Below are positions 50,801 to 59,024 of a DNA stretch of 64,000 nucleotides, piece after piece. The notes under the pieces were generated by a model. It was not told the DNA's origin. It did no database searches and worked only from the letters and a program-made list of their open reading frames with translations. The DNA is from Chitinophagales bacterium. Its GTDB lineage: Bacteria; Bacteroidota; Bacteroidia; Chitinophagales; JADJOU01. The stretch lies in assembly GCA_030832185.1 (NCBI GenBank), contig JAURJQ010000016.1:124001-188000 (forward strand). Direction: 5' to 3'. The position numbers were made by a program, and so were the translations under genes. Numbering within the stretch: position 1 is the first letter of the stretch; every line of letters starts with the position of its first letter.

Positions 50801-51564
50801 AGCCAGCAGGTGGCGACTGCGATCAGAGCAATAATTCAGCTACATACAATGATACCTGCGTAGGAAGTTATGACCCCAATGATAAAGCGGCTTCTCCTGC
50901 TGGAGATATGTCTCCTAGTGTCAAGACCTTAGATTATCTCATAAGATTCCAAAATACAGGAACAGCTCCTGCTCATAATGTGAGAATCGAAGATAAAATA
51001 GATGATAACTTTGAAAAAGCTTCTCTAACGGTCAATGATTTCTCTCACCCTATGAATTCTTATTTTGACGATAATGGTAAGATCTATTTCGAGTTTCAGA
51101 ATATCATGCTACCAGATAGTGGCACAGATTACGAAGCGAGTCAAGGTTATGTGTCTTATTCTATTCAGTTAAAGGATAATCTAGCACTAGGTACTACGTT
51201 GAAAAATACGGCTGAAATCTATTTCGACTTCAACGAGCCAATTATAACCAACACTACGGTTAATACTATCGTATTGAAATCTAGCAGCGGAGTGAAAACC
51301 GAGGTTGATGGGTTGAATGTATCCATTTATCCAAATCCTACGCAAAATATAGCTACGATAGAGATCAATTTAGATAAGGCTAGTAGTATATCTTATACCT
51401 TATTTAATATCCAAGGTAAGCTGATTAGACAAGAAGAATTTGCTAACAAGGCGATAGGTAATGTCAAACAAGAAATCAACCTAGATGGTATTAATTCAGG
51501 TATTTATATTCTGAATATATCTATCAATGGAAAAGAAACTTCACTGAAGATAGTGAAAGAATAA
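47869..51564 (+). CDS. Large secreted multidomain protein: GEVED, tandem PKD-like repeats, Kazal-like, SdrD-B-like, DUF7619-like and T9SS sorting domain
   Basis: GEVED-like IAYFDWNNDKDF...NNAGETEDYEIVIVDC; five Cys-bracketed PKD-like modules; SPVCGCDTITYKNTCLASRSGVKMFTKGPC; ICGNVYRDINKNCAYD; GSYDPNDKAASPAG...LDYLIRFQNTGTAPAHNV; C-terminal VSIYPNPTQN...GIYILNI. Confidence 0.85.
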   Translation: MKKLMLFTLIAHLGWVTASAQYCASVADTSMRHEITRVSLNVPVGALNNSTACFSLSGSQGTASGQVNRYSNFTTDSLMVRPILKKGTTYSLTVHTRNCNTSSEGGIRIAYFDWNNDKDFLDTLEKVIIDANYSADTSKTVNIVIPNVFSYTGKTRMRIVYRFLTSLGQMQPCGLPNNAGETEDYEIVIVDCANQQLTIVPGTSNFMTAYINPNNANLTYSYQWKRNGTVLSGQTQPVLSYGPNDTGNYCIYVTVSNSCVYDACLKVKGGTSSNGPKCSEFRKIFFTKNGSTFIFATSGPATVPAQYAVRYNWLFSNGQTSTQKNPSVVFTTFPAWTKLKICIDSGSTTICCDSSVRDSIESNANPCAAYRYISYSQSGKNFNFSSGIPAGANATFEWKFGTGATSAQPKPYYTYPNAGSYIVKLKYCLRDSSNAIICCDSVDKTVYAVTPLPCNVKANFKWNKLANGQVQFTDSTKPDTSMYTYYWVFGDGTVSTQKNPLKTFATNGSKTVCLYIKKWMNSNNMYCMDTICKTESITNASPCNRLEPRFAWSSTGGVYTFTNTTNLTGFNLVGISYVIHNSNTTYTAANPTHVFTTNGNYTVTMTIVAFDVTTGLSCTKTVSKTFYVNTGVCGCFKAYNSFTRTGSMAHFVNNSQCVDTNTKYLYKFGNGDTSNQPSPNYFYTLPGLYRTVMYIARTLSNGVTCRDSFVRIIQITTANPCKDSGYVNNASQPCPQFISPVCGCDTITYKNTCLASRSGVKMFTKGPCPNDTNYVKICGNVYRDINKNCAYDTFDQPLREITIKFNTTPVTYAYTNASGYYQIYLPKGSYQISQVLTFRNPPINQLCPASNAAITVNATAGGATYCNNNFYDTTSLCPDLAVGIFKVANLTPGFVSKKAVRYANRGAIPIAGVVLKYRFLSGLTVLGSTTATYSVSGNVITWNLGTLPAYTSGTKLVNLQVPTTLALGTAVVDSVWIEPAGGDCDQSNNSATYNDTCVGSYDPNDKAASPAGDMSPSVKTLDYLIRFQNTGTAPAHNVRIEDKIDDNFEKASLTVNDFSHPMNSYFDDNGKIYFEFQNIMLPDSGTDYEASQGYVSYSIQLKDNLALGTTLKNTAEIYFDFNEPIITNTTVNTIVLKSSSGVKTEVDGLNVSIYPNPTQNIATIEINLDKASSISYTLFNIQGKLIRQEEFANKAIGNVKQEINLDGINSGIYILNISINGKETSLKIVKE

Positions 51565-51589
51565 GCTTTACTATATTCTAAATTTTTAA

Positions 51590-51622
51590 AAGCGGTTGTC
51601 TATAAGGCAACCGTTTTTTTTT
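51590..51622 (+). terminator. Rho-independent terminator
   Basis: CGGTTG(TCTATAAGG)CAACCG hairpin (51593-51613) followed by a T-run, 29 nt after the stop of the large T9SS protein. Confidence 0.85.
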
Positions 51623-51733
51623 ATTGTAAGGATTATGATAAGAATCAAGAAATTGTATGAGGACTAAAATTCAAGTTTTCGTCTTTAACTATAGAAATCG
51701 AAAACAATTGGAATAATAAAGATTAAGAAAATT

Positions 51734-51810
51734 TGGTAGCGAGTGGGGGACTTGAACCCCCGACCTCCGGGTTATGAATCCGACGCTCTAACCAGCTGAG
51801 CTAACTCGCC
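51734..51810 (-). tRNA. tRNA-Met (anticodon CAT), CCA encoded
   Basis: Reverse complement GGCGAGTTAGCTCAGCTGGTTAGAGCGTCGGATTCATAACCCGGAGGTCGGGGGTTCAAGTCCCCCACTCGCTACCA folds as a cloverleaf; anticodon loop TTCATAA. tRNA-Ile2 is not formally excluded. Confidence 0.93.
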
Positions 51811-52036
51811 AAAAAGGAGTGCAAAATTAAGATTTTTTTCTAGATTGATTCATTTTTTTATATGGATGTCACTCTCGGCTCTATAAAGACTTCTCAAATA
51901 TATCTGACTCCCTTGAAGTAATTATGCTAATTCTACTTAAGTATGAGCCATTCTTCTGTATATTTGAAATTAAATTATTAAATTCTCTTTCTGTATTTAT
52001 CTCTAATCTATGAGTACTAAACTAAATTAAACAAAC

Positions 52037-54367
52037 TTGTTGGTGCGTCTTATTCTCTTTCTAGCTCTTTTTCGGCCTACTCTAGTATTATCTCAGAGTG
52101 CAGAGCTTATCATAAAGGATATAGAGACCAAAAAAGTAATCCCTGCCGCTACTATAGCTTATAAAAATAAGCCAATAGCCAAGGCAGATATGCAAGGCAA
52201 GGCCAATGTATCATTAGACTATAAAATGGTCTGGGTCTATGCTATGGGGTTTGATACTGCGGAGGTAGTGCTGGGTAGCACCCAACAAATCGTATACTTA
52301 TACAAGAAAGATAATAAGTTAAAAGAAGTCACGATCAAGCCATGGATAGACGAGTATGCGAATAGCTTAATCAAAAAAATGATGGATAAGGCTAAAGAAA
52401 ATCACCCGGATGTATTGGCTTCTTATCAGTTCTATACCTATAGTAAATTTACTGCAGATGCAGAGGAGGATACGTCTAAACCTAAATTGGAATCTAAGGA
52501 TACCGCAGAATATAAGGAAGGCAAGGCTTTTTTGAAGAATAATAAGATGTTCGTTTGGGAAAGAGCCTCTATTTTCAAACATGATAAAAATATTGGGACA
52601 AAAAAAATACTTCTAAACTCGAATATGAGTGGCTTTAAATTGCCTATCTACGAGTTGCTCGCCATATCGCTAGATGAGGTTAATTTTCTACCTCGAATTT
52701 TCAGAGGTGATGCCTATAAGGAGTATTACTTCCGATTAGAAGATAGTTTTCAGCTAAATGGACGAAAAATCTATGAAGTGGCTTTCTTTCCATTTAAGAG
52801 GACCAAGAATAAACGCAGCAGACATGGCTATGTGCACATAGATGCTCTGACTTACGGTTGTATGGCTTATAAAGGTACTACTAAACAGGGCTTTTTTGAA
52901 TTGCATAATCAACTGATAGAAAATAAGGTATTTACCAAGACGCTTTTTGTCAACTTGACCAATAGTATGGTGCAGCTAAACAACTTTAATACGAATACCA
53001 TATATAAACTCAAAGTTGAAAATGTAGAAGTTCCGAAAGTCTTTACTAAAGGTGATTTTAAAGGATATGATGCGGAGATATCAGCCAGTCTCAATGATAA
53101 ATCATCCGAGGACTTACTGGTCAAATTAAGAGGAGTAGACACCCTCCTAGAGCGAGAGAAGAATACCTATACAGTGCTAGATAGTATCGTAAAGAAACAG
53201 AATTTAGAGTCTAAGCTCAGACTATTTCTGGCGCTGAGAAATGGCTATGTCAGGTTTGGTAAGATTAATTTATCTATAGTAGACCTCCTTCAGTTTAACC
53301 GCTACGAAGGATTCCGTTTGACTCTCGCAGGGGAGACCAATTATAAATTTCACTCTAAATTATCTTTTAACGGACTACTGGGATATGGCTTCGGAGACCA
53401 AGTATTTAAATATAAGTTGGGTTCATCTTTTATGGTAAATTATCAGAATCAATCTAAGATATCAATACAATATGAGAATGAAGTCTATCCTGCGGGTAGG
53501 CCTTTTTCTAACCTAGGCTCCAAAATGGAAAAGTTTAATCATTTAATGAATGTCTGGTTTTTTGATAAATACTATCAATCTCAAAGTCTGACTCTAGGCT
53601 ATCAGAGTGATTTACATAAATATCTAGAACAGAAATCTACCATACAATACGAGCGTGTATCGGCTAATTTCCCTTATACTTTTTTAGGACAAACGATCGA
53701 TGGGCTTGAATTTGTCAATTTCAACCTCGATCTCAAATACTATCCGAAAACCAAATATGTAGTCACTCCAGAAGGTAAACATAAAATTAGTTCTAAACCC
53801 ACAGTCATAGCGCTCAATTATGCATACAGGCATCCAGTTAATACGGTCTTGAATCCTTACCATACCTTAAATATAGAAGGAAAGTCTAGCTTCAAGTCAC
53901 CACTCGGTAAGACGGAATTCTCTACTTGCCTAGGATATATGCATGGCTCGGGCTCGCTCATTTCGCTATTTGAAGGATTCGGGAGTTCGAATAGAAATAC
54001 CAACCTTATCTCGACCTTTGGGCTTGGCTCGTACCGATATTTTGAAACCATGGAGCCATCTAGTTTTTATTCTGATCAATATGTGAGTTTGTTCGTCAAG
54101 CATCATTTACCCAATATTTCCCTCAATCCACGATATGACCTAAGACTATCTTTAATATATAAGTCTCTAATCGGAAGTCTTAGAGATCCATCTCAGCATA
54201 GTCTGCCACTAACAGCGCCTAATGAGCTTTATCAAGAAGGAGGCATAGAATGGGACGATATCATCAATAAATTCCCAATAGGTCTAGGATTTTATTATCG
54301 ATTTGGCGCTTATTATCAAGGTGAATTTAAAGATAATTTTGCAGCTAGACTTCTCATAAGACTTTAA
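52037..54367 (+). CDS. DUF5686-like outer-membrane protein with carboxypeptidase-regulatory-like N-terminus (TTG start)
   Basis: ELIIKDIETKKVIPAATIAYKNKPIAKADMQGKANVSL; ANSLIKKMMDKAKENHPDVLASYQFYTYSKF; barrel-like C-terminus ending RLLIRL. Confidence 0.75.
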   Translation: MLVRLILFLALFRPTLVLSQSAELIIKDIETKKVIPAATIAYKNKPIAKADMQGKANVSLDYKMVWVYAMGFDTAEVVLGSTQQIVYLYKKDNKLKEVTIKPWIDEYANSLIKKMMDKAKENHPDVLASYQFYTYSKFTADAEEDTSKPKLESKDTAEYKEGKAFLKNNKMFVWERASIFKHDKNIGTKKILLNSNMSGFKLPIYELLAISLDEVNFLPRIFRGDAYKEYYFRLEDSFQLNGRKIYEVAFFPFKRTKNKRSRHGYVHIDALTYGCMAYKGTTKQGFFELHNQLIENKVFTKTLFVNLTNSMVQLNNFNTNTIYKLKVENVEVPKVFTKGDFKGYDAEISASLNDKSSEDLLVKLRGVDTLLEREKNTYTVLDSIVKKQNLESKLRLFLALRNGYVRFGKINLSIVDLLQFNRYEGFRLTLAGETNYKFHSKLSFNGLLGYGFGDQVFKYKLGSSFMVNYQNQSKISIQYENEVYPAGRPFSNLGSKMEKFNHLMNVWFFDKYYQSQSLTLGYQSDLHKYLEQKSTIQYERVSANFPYTFLGQTIDGLEFVNFNLDLKYYPKTKYVVTPEGKHKISSKPTVIALNYAYRHPVNTVLNPYHTLNIEGKSSFKSPLGKTEFSTCLGYMHGSGSLISLFEGFGSSNRNTNLISTFGLGSYRYFETMEPSSFYSDQYVSLFVKHHLPNISLNPRYDLRLSLIYKSLIGSLRDPSQHSLPLTAPNELYQEGGIEWDDIINKFPIGLGFYYRFGAYYQGEFKDNFAARLLIRL

Positions 54368-54444
54368 AAATTAAAAGAACATCGTATTATTTCCGCAAAG
54401 TAAAGTATATCAGCGGATGAAATAAAAGTCCATAGTGGAGGATT

Positions 54445-54592
54445 CGTTAAAATTACGACTAAAAAGCGCAGAAAATTTTAGTCGAGGAACGAGATAATTA
54501 AAATTTTCCGCTTTGAGGAAGATAATTTTAGAATTCGTAACGTTAGGACTTGACCTTTTTTGTTACTTTTTTGGGTTAAGCCAAAAAAGTAA
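54445..54592. repeat. Intergenic element with several inverted repeats
   Basis: CGACTAAAA (54456-54464)/TTTTAGTCG (54476-54484); AAAGCGcaGAAAATTTT (54463-54479)/AAAATTTTCCGCTTT (54500-54514); TTACTTTTTTGG (54563-54574)/CCAAAAAAGTAA (54581-54592). Confidence 0.7.
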
Positions 54593-54773
54593 ATTAAAAA
54601 AAACCTTTATTATTGAAGAATTGAGAAGTTTTGGGATATTCTAAATTTTTACTATCCTATGTGCTTCAAAAAATTAGTTTTGTATTAGAATTGGATAGAA
54701 TGCCTAGCTTTACCTCATAGAAAAATAGAATGTCAAACATTTAAGTTAAAACATTATCTGATAAATTAAAAAA

Positions 54774-55955
54774 ATGAATCCGCGTCAACTCTTTCTCTCT
54801 CATATCGCTCAGACTACTCCGAATCCTCTCGGCATAGAGGTAGAGCGAGCCGAGGGAGTTTATCTTTATGGACCAGATGGTAAAGAATACATGGATATGA
54901 TATCCGGTATATCGGTGAGTAATGTAGGTCACTGCCACCCTCAGATAGTACAAGCTATTCAAGAGCAGTCTGCCAAATTCATGCATCTCATGGTTTATGG
55001 GGAATACGTCTATTCTCCGCAGACCAAACTAGCAGAGGCTTTATTAGAGGTCTTACCACCGAGTTTAGATAATTTCTATTTTACCAATTCTGGAACAGAA
55101 GCTACGGAAGGAGCGTTCAAACTCGCGAAACGCTATACTGGTCGAGCAGAGATTATCTCCTGCTTTCAATCCTATCATGGCAGTACAGCAGGTGCTTTGA
55201 GTGCCATGGGCGATGAAACCTATCAAACAGCCTTTCGTCCCTTGGTGCCCGGCCATAGTCATATTCGATTTAATGAAGTGGAGGATATAGCCAAAATCAC
55301 CGAACACACAGCGGCTGTCATCATCGAATTGATATCTGCTGAGAAAGGCGTCATTATTGGTGATTACAATTATTTTCAACTTCTCAGAAAGCGATGCACC
55401 GAGGTAGGTTGCCTATTGATTTTCGACGAAATACAAACGGGTTGTGGTCGAACGGGAACTATGTTTGCTTTCGAGCAATATGATGTTATCCCTGATATAT
55501 TATTGATAGGAAAAGGATTCGGAGGTGGTATGCCTATCGCGGCATTTATAGCCTCACATTCGGTGATGAAAACCTTGAGTTTCGATCCTATCCTAGGACA
55601 TATATCTACCTATGGAGGCAATGCGGTTTGCTGCGCTGCTGCGCTGGCTTGTTTGCGTGTTTTGAAGGAAAAAGGCTTCATTTTAGAGGTAGAAAGTAAA
55701 GGTTTATATTTACATCAAGCAATGGAAAGAATAGGATTTTCAAAAATTCGCAGAAAAGGCCTTCTCCTCGCCGTCGATCTAGATTCACAGGAGAAAAATT
55801 TCAAATTAATAGATCAATGCATTCAAAATGGCATCATTACCGACTGGTTTCTATTCAATACACAGTCCATGCGCATCTGCCCACCTCTAACTATAAGCTA
55901 TGAGGAAATAGATAAGTTTATAAGGAAAATGGAGGAGGTCAAATTGAATTTTTAA
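54774..55955 (+). CDS. Class III pyridoxal-phosphate aminotransferase (acetylornithine aminotransferase-like)
   Basis: YMDMISGISVSNVGHCHPQIVQAIQEQ; FTNSGTEATEGAFKLAKRYTGR; LLIFDEIQTGCGRTGTMFAFEQYDVIPDILLIGKGFGGGMP. Confidence 0.92.
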   Translation: MNPRQLFLSHIAQTTPNPLGIEVERAEGVYLYGPDGKEYMDMISGISVSNVGHCHPQIVQAIQEQSAKFMHLMVYGEYVYSPQTKLAEALLEVLPPSLDNFYFTNSGTEATEGAFKLAKRYTGRAEIISCFQSYHGSTAGALSAMGDETYQTAFRPLVPGHSHIRFNEVEDIAKITEHTAAVIIELISAEKGVIIGDYNYFQLLRKRCTEVGCLLIFDEIQTGCGRTGTMFAFEQYDVIPDILLIGKGFGGGMPIAAFIASHSVMKTLSFDPILGHISTYGGNAVCCAAALACLRVLKEKGFILEVESKGLYLHQAMERIGFSKIRRKGLLLAVDLDSQEKNFKLIDQCIQNGIITDWFLFNTQSMRICPPLTISYEEIDKFIRKMEEVKLNF

Positions 55956-56058
55956 ATTCATAGAAATCGTTGATTTAAAATTTCATCTTTAAATCCCCAG
56001 TATATCTATAAACCCATAGTTTTGCTTCTAATTATTTAAATTTTAATTTAGTTGTATT

Positions 56059-57219
56059 TTGTATAAAAAAGTAACCATTAAACCGCAGCGCGAAGCTAGT
56101 CTTCAGCGATTTCACCCTTGGATATTTTCAGGTTCTATACATTCTGTAGAGAAAGGAACTAAAAATGGTGATGCCGTCATTCTCATTAATGTCAAAGGTG
56201 AAAAACTAGCTGTTGGTCATTATTTTGAAGGTTCTATAGCAGTGCGGGTCTTGAGCTTCGATGGTGATCAGTCGATAGAAGGTATCCTGAAAGACAAGCT
56301 GGAAAAAGCCTATAGCTATCGTCAGCAGTTGGGGCTAGTCGACAATACCAACACTAATTTATATCGGCTCATTCATGCGGAAGGGGATGGTCTGCCCGGT
56401 CTTATCATAGATATCTATGGACATACTGCCGTCATTCAGTGCCACACATTGGGTATGTATCAGCATCTGAGCTCCATAGAGGAGGTGTTGGTCGGTCTCT
56501 ATGGTTCGGGTATTCATATTTTTGATAAATCGAGTGATCTGATATCAGAAGCAAAAGAGAAGAATTATATTCGAGGCAGTTATCAGCGGGAAAACTGGGT
56601 GGAAAATGGTTATCAATTTGATATAGATTGGGAAAAAGGGCAGAAAACAGGCTTTTTTATCGATCAGCGAAATAATAGGAAAGCCCTGCAAGCCTATTGT
56701 CGTGGTAAAAAAGTCATGAATCTATTTAGCTACAGTGGAGGATTTTCTATCTATGCGCAGGCCGCAGGGGCAGCTAAGGTGGTATCCGTAGATGCTTCTG
56801 CGAATGCTAATGAGATTTGTAAACGAAATTTCCAATTGAATTTCAATGCCGAACATGAGGCTATCACAGCAGATGCTCTGGATTATATGAAAGATATGAG
56901 CCAGGAATTTGACGTGATCATTCTGGATCCACCTGCTTTTGCCAAGCACCTCTCTGCCAAACATAAAGCCATCCAAGCCTATAAGCGCATCAATCTTCAA
57001 GCTATGCGACATATTCAGAAAGGGGGAATTTTATTTACCTTTTCCTGTTCACAAGTTATTGATGCACTAACCTTTAGAGATACCGTGGTGGCCGCTGGCA
57101 TAGAGTCTGGCAGAACGATCCGCATAGTGCAACAGCTCTCTCAGCCCGAAGATCATCCTATCAATCTCTTTCATCCAGAGAGTAATTATTTGAAGGGATT
57201 GGTGCTGCATGTTGAGTAG
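56059..57219 (+). CDS. Class I SAM-dependent rRNA methyltransferase (RlmI-like, PUA domain), TTG start
   Basis: LQRFHPWIFSGSI; GLPGLIIDIYG; KTGFFIDQRNNRKAL; NLFSYSGGFSIYA; VIILDPPAFAKHL. Confidence 0.9.
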   Translation: MYKKVTIKPQREASLQRFHPWIFSGSIHSVEKGTKNGDAVILINVKGEKLAVGHYFEGSIAVRVLSFDGDQSIEGILKDKLEKAYSYRQQLGLVDNTNTNLYRLIHAEGDGLPGLIIDIYGHTAVIQCHTLGMYQHLSSIEEVLVGLYGSGIHIFDKSSDLISEAKEKNYIRGSYQRENWVENGYQFDIDWEKGQKTGFFIDQRNNRKALQAYCRGKKVMNLFSYSGGFSIYAQAAGAAKVVSVDASANANEICKRNFQLNFNAEHEAITADALDYMKDMSQEFDVIILDPPAFAKHLSAKHKAIQAYKRINLQAMRHIQKGGILFTFSCSQVIDALTFRDTVVAAGIESGRTIRIVQQLSQPEDHPINLFHPESNYLKGLVLHVE

Positions 57220-57283
57220 TTTATTCTGTTTTAATATGTATTGTCAAGTCTAGTTAGGACATTGTAAGATTTACCATTTTGGC

Positions 57284-57325
57284 CTTAAGGAGCATTAAGT
57301 TCTTTTTTCTCTTAACTTCCTTAAC
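57284..57325. repeat. Imperfect intergenic hairpin
   Basis: TTAAGGAGCATTAAG versus downstream CTTAACTTCCTTAA (reverse complement TTAAGGAAGTTAAG); includes a CTTAACTTC CTTAACTTC 9-mer direct repeat. Confidence 0.5.
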
Positions 57326-57536
57326 TTCTTTATTGGTTTGAAAAAGTAGTCACTCTTATGGTGAAAAAGCGCAATAGCATTATGTATGTCTTAACGAAAT
57401 CTCATTTTATGTCTCATGGTTATTAATTTTGTGTCTTTTGTGAGTCCTTGGTGTAACTTTGTGTTATAGCTTTACCATATAAATACAAAGAATGTACAAA
57501 GCTTTTTTCATATCTAAATGACATTTAAAATAATAT

Positions 57537-58102
57537 ATGAACCGTCCACTAGTACATCCAGCCTCAGAAAAAGAAGACCAAGCCTTCCAAGACTTGATTG
57601 AATTTTTTAATGAGACCTTGGGCTTCTGCCCCAATAGTGTCAAAACGATGTATCATAGACCAGCAATCGCCTGCTTTTATAGCATTAAATAAGGCCGTGA
57701 TGGAAAATAAAGGTCGTTTGACCAGTTCCATGAAGCGATTTATAGGTTATATCCGCAGCAATCTGGCGGGCTGTAGGTATTGTCAGGCACACGCGATTCG
57801 CGCTGCAGAGCGCTATAGAGCATAATTAGATTAATTGCAGAATATTTGAGAGTTTAGAACACATTTGCTTTACAGAATTAGAGAGAGCTGCCCTTGAATG
57901 CACGTGGGCGAGCTCTATGGTCCCCGATGCAGCAGTCGACACTATAGCCGAAAACCTTCGTAAGTATTGGGATGAAGGTGAAAACGCAGAAATACTATGC
58001 GTGGTAGCACTCTTTGGCTATCTCAATCGCTGGAATGTCTCTATGGGCAAAGAAACAGAAGATGGAGCCGTGGAATCTGGAGATAAGTTCTTTAAAGACT
58101 AA
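57537..58102 (+). pseudogene. Frameshifted AhpD-like/carboxymuconolactone decarboxylase family gene
   Basis: Three consecutive frames carry parts of one protein: MNRPLVHPASEKEDQAFQDLIEFFNETLGFCPNSVKTMYHRPAIA; FIALNKAVMENKGRLTSSMKRFIGYIRSNLAGCRYCQAHAIRAAERY; IFESLEHICFTELERAALECTWASSMVPDAAVDTIAENLRKYWDEGENAEILCVVALFGYLNRWN. Confidence 0.85.
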
Positions 58103-58128
58103 GGCTGGTACACAGGGAAGCATCGGTA

Positions 58129-58995
58129 TTAAAACTCAAAATAACTACCTACAAATTGATTCTTGGTTTTGTCACTATAGGTTTTTAGCTCATAAAGGTC
58201 ATTAAGACCATATATAGGCCTATGACGAAGGATGTCATCCGCTTGCCATTTCAGGATATAAGGGTGTTTTCTCAGCTCGTCTTCTTTAGCATTATTGATA
58301 TTGATTTTTAGGATACGACCTTTTTTTAAATTTAAATATGGTTTAATTTTCTGAAAGCTAGTGTCAGGAAATCGATAAAGCTCTGCTATCTGAGCTATGT
58401 CTATGTAGGCGCCTAATCCTTCTCGCTTCTCAATAAATTTTTTAGCAAAATAATCTCCTATGCCGGGCAATGCTTTCCATTCGTCTAGACCAGCGGTATT
58501 GATATCTATGGGTTTAGGTTCTGCTCTAGTATAACTTTTGGATTCTTTGGAGTAGGAAGAAGCCTCGCTTTGGATGAGAATATAGGGCGCTAGTCTATGA
58601 TATAAATCAGGGGCGACACTATATATTTTTTTGACATCTTCTTTACTTCTAAATTGTCCACCTTTCTTACGGTAGTTGATAAGGATAGTGGCAGTCTTCG
58701 CGCTAAAGCCCAATCGAACTAGTTCATCGTGACTGGCGGTGCTGGGATAGAAAGGAAAAAGGGATGAGGTTGTATTCTGAGAATGAAACGTTGCAGCTGC
58801 TTCCTTGTCATTAGTAGTTGAGTTAGATTTTACAATTTCTAGAGTATCTGGCGCAGTTAAATATTGATTATCCAGTATATAGAACCCTAGTTTGATGGCA
58901 AGGCTAAAAGTTAGAATTAGTCCAACAGTTTTTCGTTCCTTAGCAATGATATCGGTCAATTCATTGACTAATTTTTTTAGATTTTCAGCATTCAT
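58129..58995 (-). CDS. Helix-hairpin-helix (ComEA-like) domain protein
   Basis: Membrane anchor near N-terminus; repeated HhH segments (LVRLGFSAKTATILINYRKKGGQFRSKEDVKKIY; DINTAGLDEWKALPGIGDYFAKKFIEKREGLGAY; ININNAKEDELRKHPYI). Confidence 0.85.
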   Translation of the reverse strand: MNAENLKKLVNELTDIIAKERKTVGLILTFSLAIKLGFYILDNQYLTAPDTLEIVKSNSTTNDKEAAATFHSQNTTSSLFPFYPSTASHDELVRLGFSAKTATILINYRKKGGQFRSKEDVKKIYSVAPDLYHRLAPYILIQSEASSYSKESKSYTRAEPKPIDINTAGLDEWKALPGIGDYFAKKFIEKREGLGAYIDIAQIAELYRFPDTSFQKIKPYLNLKKGRILKININNAKEDELRKHPYILKWQADDILRHRPIYGLNDLYELKTYSDKTKNQFVGSYFEF

Positions 58996-59024
58996 ATTTC
59001 CCGATATAAATGGTTAATTTATGC

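Noticed and set aside
47869-51564. PKD-like tandem repeats considered as a DNA repeat or CRISPR-like array
   Set aside because: Repeats are at protein-domain level (about 80 aa) with divergent DNA; no regular short repeat-spacer structure.
55065-55379. 104-aa minus-strand ORF
   Set aside because: Antisense to a clear aminotransferase coding region.
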